From NCBI GenBank assembly GCA_020205615.1, contig CM035152.1:155171669-155235668 (forward strand): 64,000 nt of DNA, written 5' to 3'. The notes beneath the pieces are model-generated. The model saw only the letters and a program-made list of their open reading frames with translations. It made no database searches and was not told where the DNA came from. A program made the position numbers and the translations under genes. The DNA is from Panax quinquefolius. Taxonomy: Eukaryota > Streptophyta > Magnoliopsida > Apiales > Araliaceae. Shown here piece after piece: positions 60,946 to 64,000 of this stretch; within the stretch, counting starts at the first letter, position 1; the number at the start of each line of letters is the position of its first letter.

Positions 60946-62330
60946 GTTTTGTTGAATACTCTTGATACGAATTTACTTGGTTTTAAACGAATTAAAGATT
61001 TATATGCTAATGACCTTGATTTTAGTGAAGGGTTTAAAACTTGTGAAAAGAATGTTGTAGGTAAATACTTTAAAATGGATGGATTTCTATTCCGTAAGAA
61101 TAAACTATGTATACCTACCTGTTCTTTGCGTGAGTTGTTGGTTAGGGAATCACATGGGGGTGGTTTGATGGGACACTTTGCTATTGATAAAACTTTGGCT
61201 GTTTTGAAAGAACATTTTTATTGGCCTCATATGAAATGAGACGTTAAAAGAATTTGTGATAGATGTATAATTTGTCAACAGTCTGAATTTCGTGTTCAAC
61301 CCCATGGATTGTATACACCATTTCCTATACCTAATGAATCTTAGATTGACATATCAATGAATTTTGTGTTAGGTTTTACCTAGGTCTAAGCGTGGTAATG
61401 ATTCTATAATTGTGATTGTGGATAGATTTTCAAAGATGGAACACTTTATTCCATGTCACAAAACTGATAATGCATCCCATATAGCTAATTTGTTCTTCAG
61501 GGAAATTGTACGTTTGCATGGTATGCCTAGAACAATTGTTTCTCATCGTGATGCTAAGTTCTTAAGCTATTTTTGGAAGACTTTGTGCTGTAAATTGGGA
61601 ACTAAACTTTTATTTTCTACTACTTGTCACCCACAAATGGATGGTCAAACTGAAGTTGTAAATAGAACTTTGTCTACTTTGCTAAGGGCTATCAGTAAGA
61701 AGAATATCAGTTATTGGGAAGACTGTTTACCACATGTTGAGTTTGCTTATAATAGATCTGTTCATTCTATTACTAAATTTTCACCATTTGAGATTTTTTA
61801 TGGTTTTAATCCTTTTAACTCCTTTGGATTTATCACCATTACCTGTTTCTGAATTTACTAACTTGGATGGAAAGAAAAAGTCCGAATTTGCTAAGAAAAT
61901 ACATGAGAAGACTAGAGTCAACATTGAAAGGAGAACGGAGCATACACTAAATAGGCCAACAAGGGTCGACGTCAAGTTTTATTTGAACTGGGAGATTGGG
62001 ATTGGTTACATATGTGGAAAGAAAGATTTTTGACTCAACGACGATCAAAATTACTTCTAATGGGAGACGGTCCATCTAAAGTTCTTGAGCGCATTAATGA
62101 CAACGTCTATAAACTGGATTTACCGAGTGAGTATACTGTTAGTGCCACATTCAATGTTTCTGACCTAAGTTCGTTTGATGTAGGTAATGATTTGAGGACA
62201 AATCCTTTTCAAGAGGAGAGGAATGATGAGGACATGGTTAGTGTGGATGTAAATAGAGGTCATGGATCGGATTCGGTGCAAGTTCCAGTAAGACCTATTA
62301 TGAGATAACGATCTAAACACTTCAAGGAAT
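60946..62330 (+). pseudogene. element F integrase, catalytic residues changed
   Basis: Zinc domain 60949-61290: ESHGGGLMGHFAIDKTLAVL, KEHFYWPHMK, then RICDRCIICQQ (HHCC pattern). Core: ISMNFVLG at about 61350 has Asn for the first catalytic Asp. In 61412-61852, [15 protein letters not shown] has His for the second Asp, while [16 protein letters not shown] keeps the Glu. C-terminal part 62012-62308: RRSKLLLMGDGPSKVLERIN, DNVYKLDLPSEYTVSATFNV, SDLSSFDVG. Two of three catalytic residues are gone besides the stops. Confidence 0.9.
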
Positions 62331-62456
62331 GAATCAATGGGCTTATTCAAGGAGCTTGGAGGGATGAAGGAGCAAATTTGAAGACATTGGAGTTGGAGAC
62401 TAAACTCGTCAATATGATAGAAGTGTTGGATCCAAGCAAAGAATTTTGAGAGCTTC
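62331..62456 (+). other. element F tail before 3' LTR
   Basis: Residual coding (INGLIQGAWRDEGANLKTLE) ending in TGA near 62447. No clean polypurine tract is visible; AAGCAAAGAATTTTGAGAG is the nearest purine-rich stretch. Confidence 0.5.
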
Positions 62457-63259
62457 TGATTATTCGGCGCGTCCCGCGCTAAGGTGTCAGAACTTCTGCA
62501 AGAGTGGTGCGCCCCGCGCCCGAACAACGCACCCCACGCCACCTTATCGCGCCCAATCTGATAGCGACTGCGCCAGCCATCCAAGTCTCTGCCAGGTAGT
62601 AGCGCCTCGCACCACTTCCACTTCCAGAGCAAGACCCAGCATCCCGTCTTGGTTCATCTAACAGGTTGGACATGTTTTTCGAGGCAACACATTTTTGACC
62701 ATATTTTCTTTGTTTGACTTGATTTCTTTCATATATCTTTAGGAATATATTTAAAAATTCTAATATTTTTAGGATACTTTTAGATTGAATTTTATTTCCA
62801 AAAAAATGGTTGATTCCTTATGGGATTTTAGGCTTTTCTTAGTTAGTATAAATAAGTCATATGAATGTAATTCATATAACATTCAATATTATTCAAATTT
62901 ATTCTATTTGTGAGATTATTCTCTACTTTTGGTTCTTTGAAGAATTCCTAAGTAATTTCTTAGTTTATTCTTCGAGATTCAATTTGACTTATCATACAAC
63001 AATATATAGTTATGTGTGGAATCTTCTACTACATCAATCGTCGATTGTGCCGAGGTTCTTGTTTTATTATAAACACGGGGTTTAGGCGTCGTTGGTGTTC
63101 CATTCAACGCAGATATCATTTCTTGATCAATTGTACCAAGGTTCTCATCTCAATACAGACGTTGGGTTGAGGTGTCAAGAGAGTTCCACCTTATCAACTG
63201 TGTTAGAAACGAGATCCGAGTGACAAAAACCTCATAGAAGCGTGCCGTGAAGTCTATCA
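62457..63259 (+). repeat. 3' LTR of element F
   Basis: Collinear with 43945-44756 and ends AAGTCTATCA. GC-rich start (62465-62660), TATAAATA at 62847-62854. Many substitutions from the 5' LTR show age. Confidence 0.82.
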
Positions 63260-63402
63260 CCATGTCCCAAAATTGGTACCGTTTAACCGGTATATACCAG
63301 TTATCTGTACCGGTACCGAACCGGTTCACATTTGTCCCGAACCAACCGATTCGGACCGGTCCGTCCAAAAACTGAAAAAATAAATTTTTTTGCCCACCCC
63401 TA
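63260..63402 (-). mobile_element. possible end of a second hAT-like element
   Basis: The minus strand begins TAGGGGTGGGCAAAAAAA near 63402 and then has repeated CCGGT/GGTTCGG words (63278-63362). A TAGGGGTGGGC end with subterminal GGTTCGG words is common in plant hAT elements. The other end is not found; it stops at F's LTR. Confidence 0.4.
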
Positions 63403-64000
63403 TATCTATTTATACTTAAACTAATGAGAATATGATATCATTTTTATTAGTAGTAAAACTATGATATTCCAAACGGTAAATTTTCATCCAATCCTTTAAA
63501 TAATCATGAACAAAACAAATATAATATGAGATTATTTTAAGTTATCCCATAAATAATCTCATAAAAAATAAATATGTGACTAAGACTATTTAATCATAAG
63601 ATTAATAGTCTTGAGATTATAATTCATAAAAATATAATTTTTGACTTATAATCTTTATAAATAAACTTGATCTTAAGTAAATTTGAATGTGTACATAAAT
63701 ATATTTTTTGAAAATTAATTTAGGATGAAGGATAAATCTAGTAACTTAGCAAGTCTCTACCAATTAAATGAGAAAAACAAAGCAAATTTAGTGAGACCAC
63801 CATATCTTCAAAACCTTCACAAACATTGGTACTCCTTGTTGAAAAAAATAGCAATTAACAAGATAAATAATATAGTAAATTGGAACAACTTAGCTGGAAA
63901 ATCGAGGCGTAGTACAGACTCTTTCGTCCTAAAAGTGATTTCTTCTTCATAATATAATAATCATGGTACAAATGGGTCATTACGGTCACTCTCCGAGATT
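63403..64000. other. AT-rich unassigned sequence
   Basis: About 600 bp with no match elsewhere in the window. A 75-codon plus-strand frame at 63725-63952 starts MKDKSSNLASLYQLNEKNKA; it has no motif I know and could be chance in AT-rich DNA or a decayed fragment. Confidence 0.35.

Larger units (their letters stand above)
43945..63259 (+). mobile_element. Ty3/gypsy element F, plus strand, interrupted by hAT and element E
   Basis: About 0.8 kb LTRs at 43945-44756 and 62457-63259, primer site, gag, PR, RT, RNase H, INT on the plus strand in gypsy order. Removing the hAT (45101-47743) and E (49892-59850) leaves one element of about 6.7 kb. Proteins are unlike Tekay: for example an SLRELLVRESHGGGLMGHF integrase start and an ERINDNVYKLDLPSEY C-terminal motif. 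No classical chromodomain seen. It belongs to another plant gypsy lineage that I cannot place securely. LTRs differ clearly, so it is old. Flanking 5-mers (TTAAA, CCATG) do not match, so its outer edges are uncertain. Confidence 0.88.

Noticed and set aside
62165..62632. A 155-residue minus-strand frame across F's 3' end
   Set aside because: It crosses from the integrase tail into the GC-rich LTR without any motif, and the plus strand explains both.
43945..63259. Assigning F firmly to the CRM or Reina clade
   Set aside because: The integrase C-terminal region is informative but I cannot run a phylogeny, and no clade-specific chromodomain or CR motif is visible.

Overview
This window looks like pericentromeric or other repeat-rich DNA from a flowering plant, probably a eudicot. 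It is strongly AT-rich, and nearly every recognisable base belongs to LTR retrotransposons primed by initiator tRNA-Met or to hAT-type DNA transposons. I see no intact host gene, tRNA, rRNA or CRISPR array. All element coding regions are broken by stops or frameshifts, so they are called pseudogenes.

Layout, left to right. (1) 1-16465: a decayed minus-strand Ty1/copia element whose left end lies outside the window. Its RT, INT, PR and gag remnants occupy 1-2530 and its 5' LTR 14608-16465. Its leader is split by a complete Ty3/gypsy element of Tekay/Del type (element A, 4104-14189, target duplication AATAG). (2) 16466-17244: an unassigned island with a small copia-gag-like peptide trace. (3) 17245-43693: a gypsy composite called B. 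It has a Tekay leader fragment, a type-2 LTR (17431-20286) and the cleanest integrase of the window. Next comes a solo type-2 LTR in the opposite orientation (S, 22244-34971), itself split by a complete element C (25006-34626, TSD ATCTT). B then resumes with RT, PR and gag, is joined at about 37.45 kb to a second partial gag from another element (D), and continues through D's LTR (38792-41286) into the remaining part of B's own 5' LTR (41287-43693). (4) 43694-43944: a short unassigned spacer. (5) 43945-63259: a plus-strand Ty3/gypsy element F of a different lineage with about 0.8 kb LTRs. It was hit by a 2.6 kb hAT element (45101-47743, 8-bp TSD GGGAGTGG) and by a complete minus-strand Tekay element E (49892-59850, TSD GGAAG) that cut its RT domain in two. 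(6) 63260-64000: a probable second hAT end and AT-rich unassigned DNA.

The insertion order follows from the nesting: copia before A; B before S before C; F before hAT and E. Tekay LTRs are long (about 2.5-2.9 kb) and fall into at least two types that differ in their tandem repeats and in the block upstream of a conserved TATA box. F and the Tekay elements both use a TGGTATCAAAGC-type primer site, and the copia uses a related site.

The most unusual signals are these: an LTR shared by two internal regions, a chimeric double gag, hairpin-forming minisatellites inside type-2 LTRs, an RT-deleted but properly inserted element C, and copy-to-copy differences concentrated at CAG/CTG-type sites in otherwise near-identical LTR copies. 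That last pattern may be a base-modification or basecalling artefact rather than biology.
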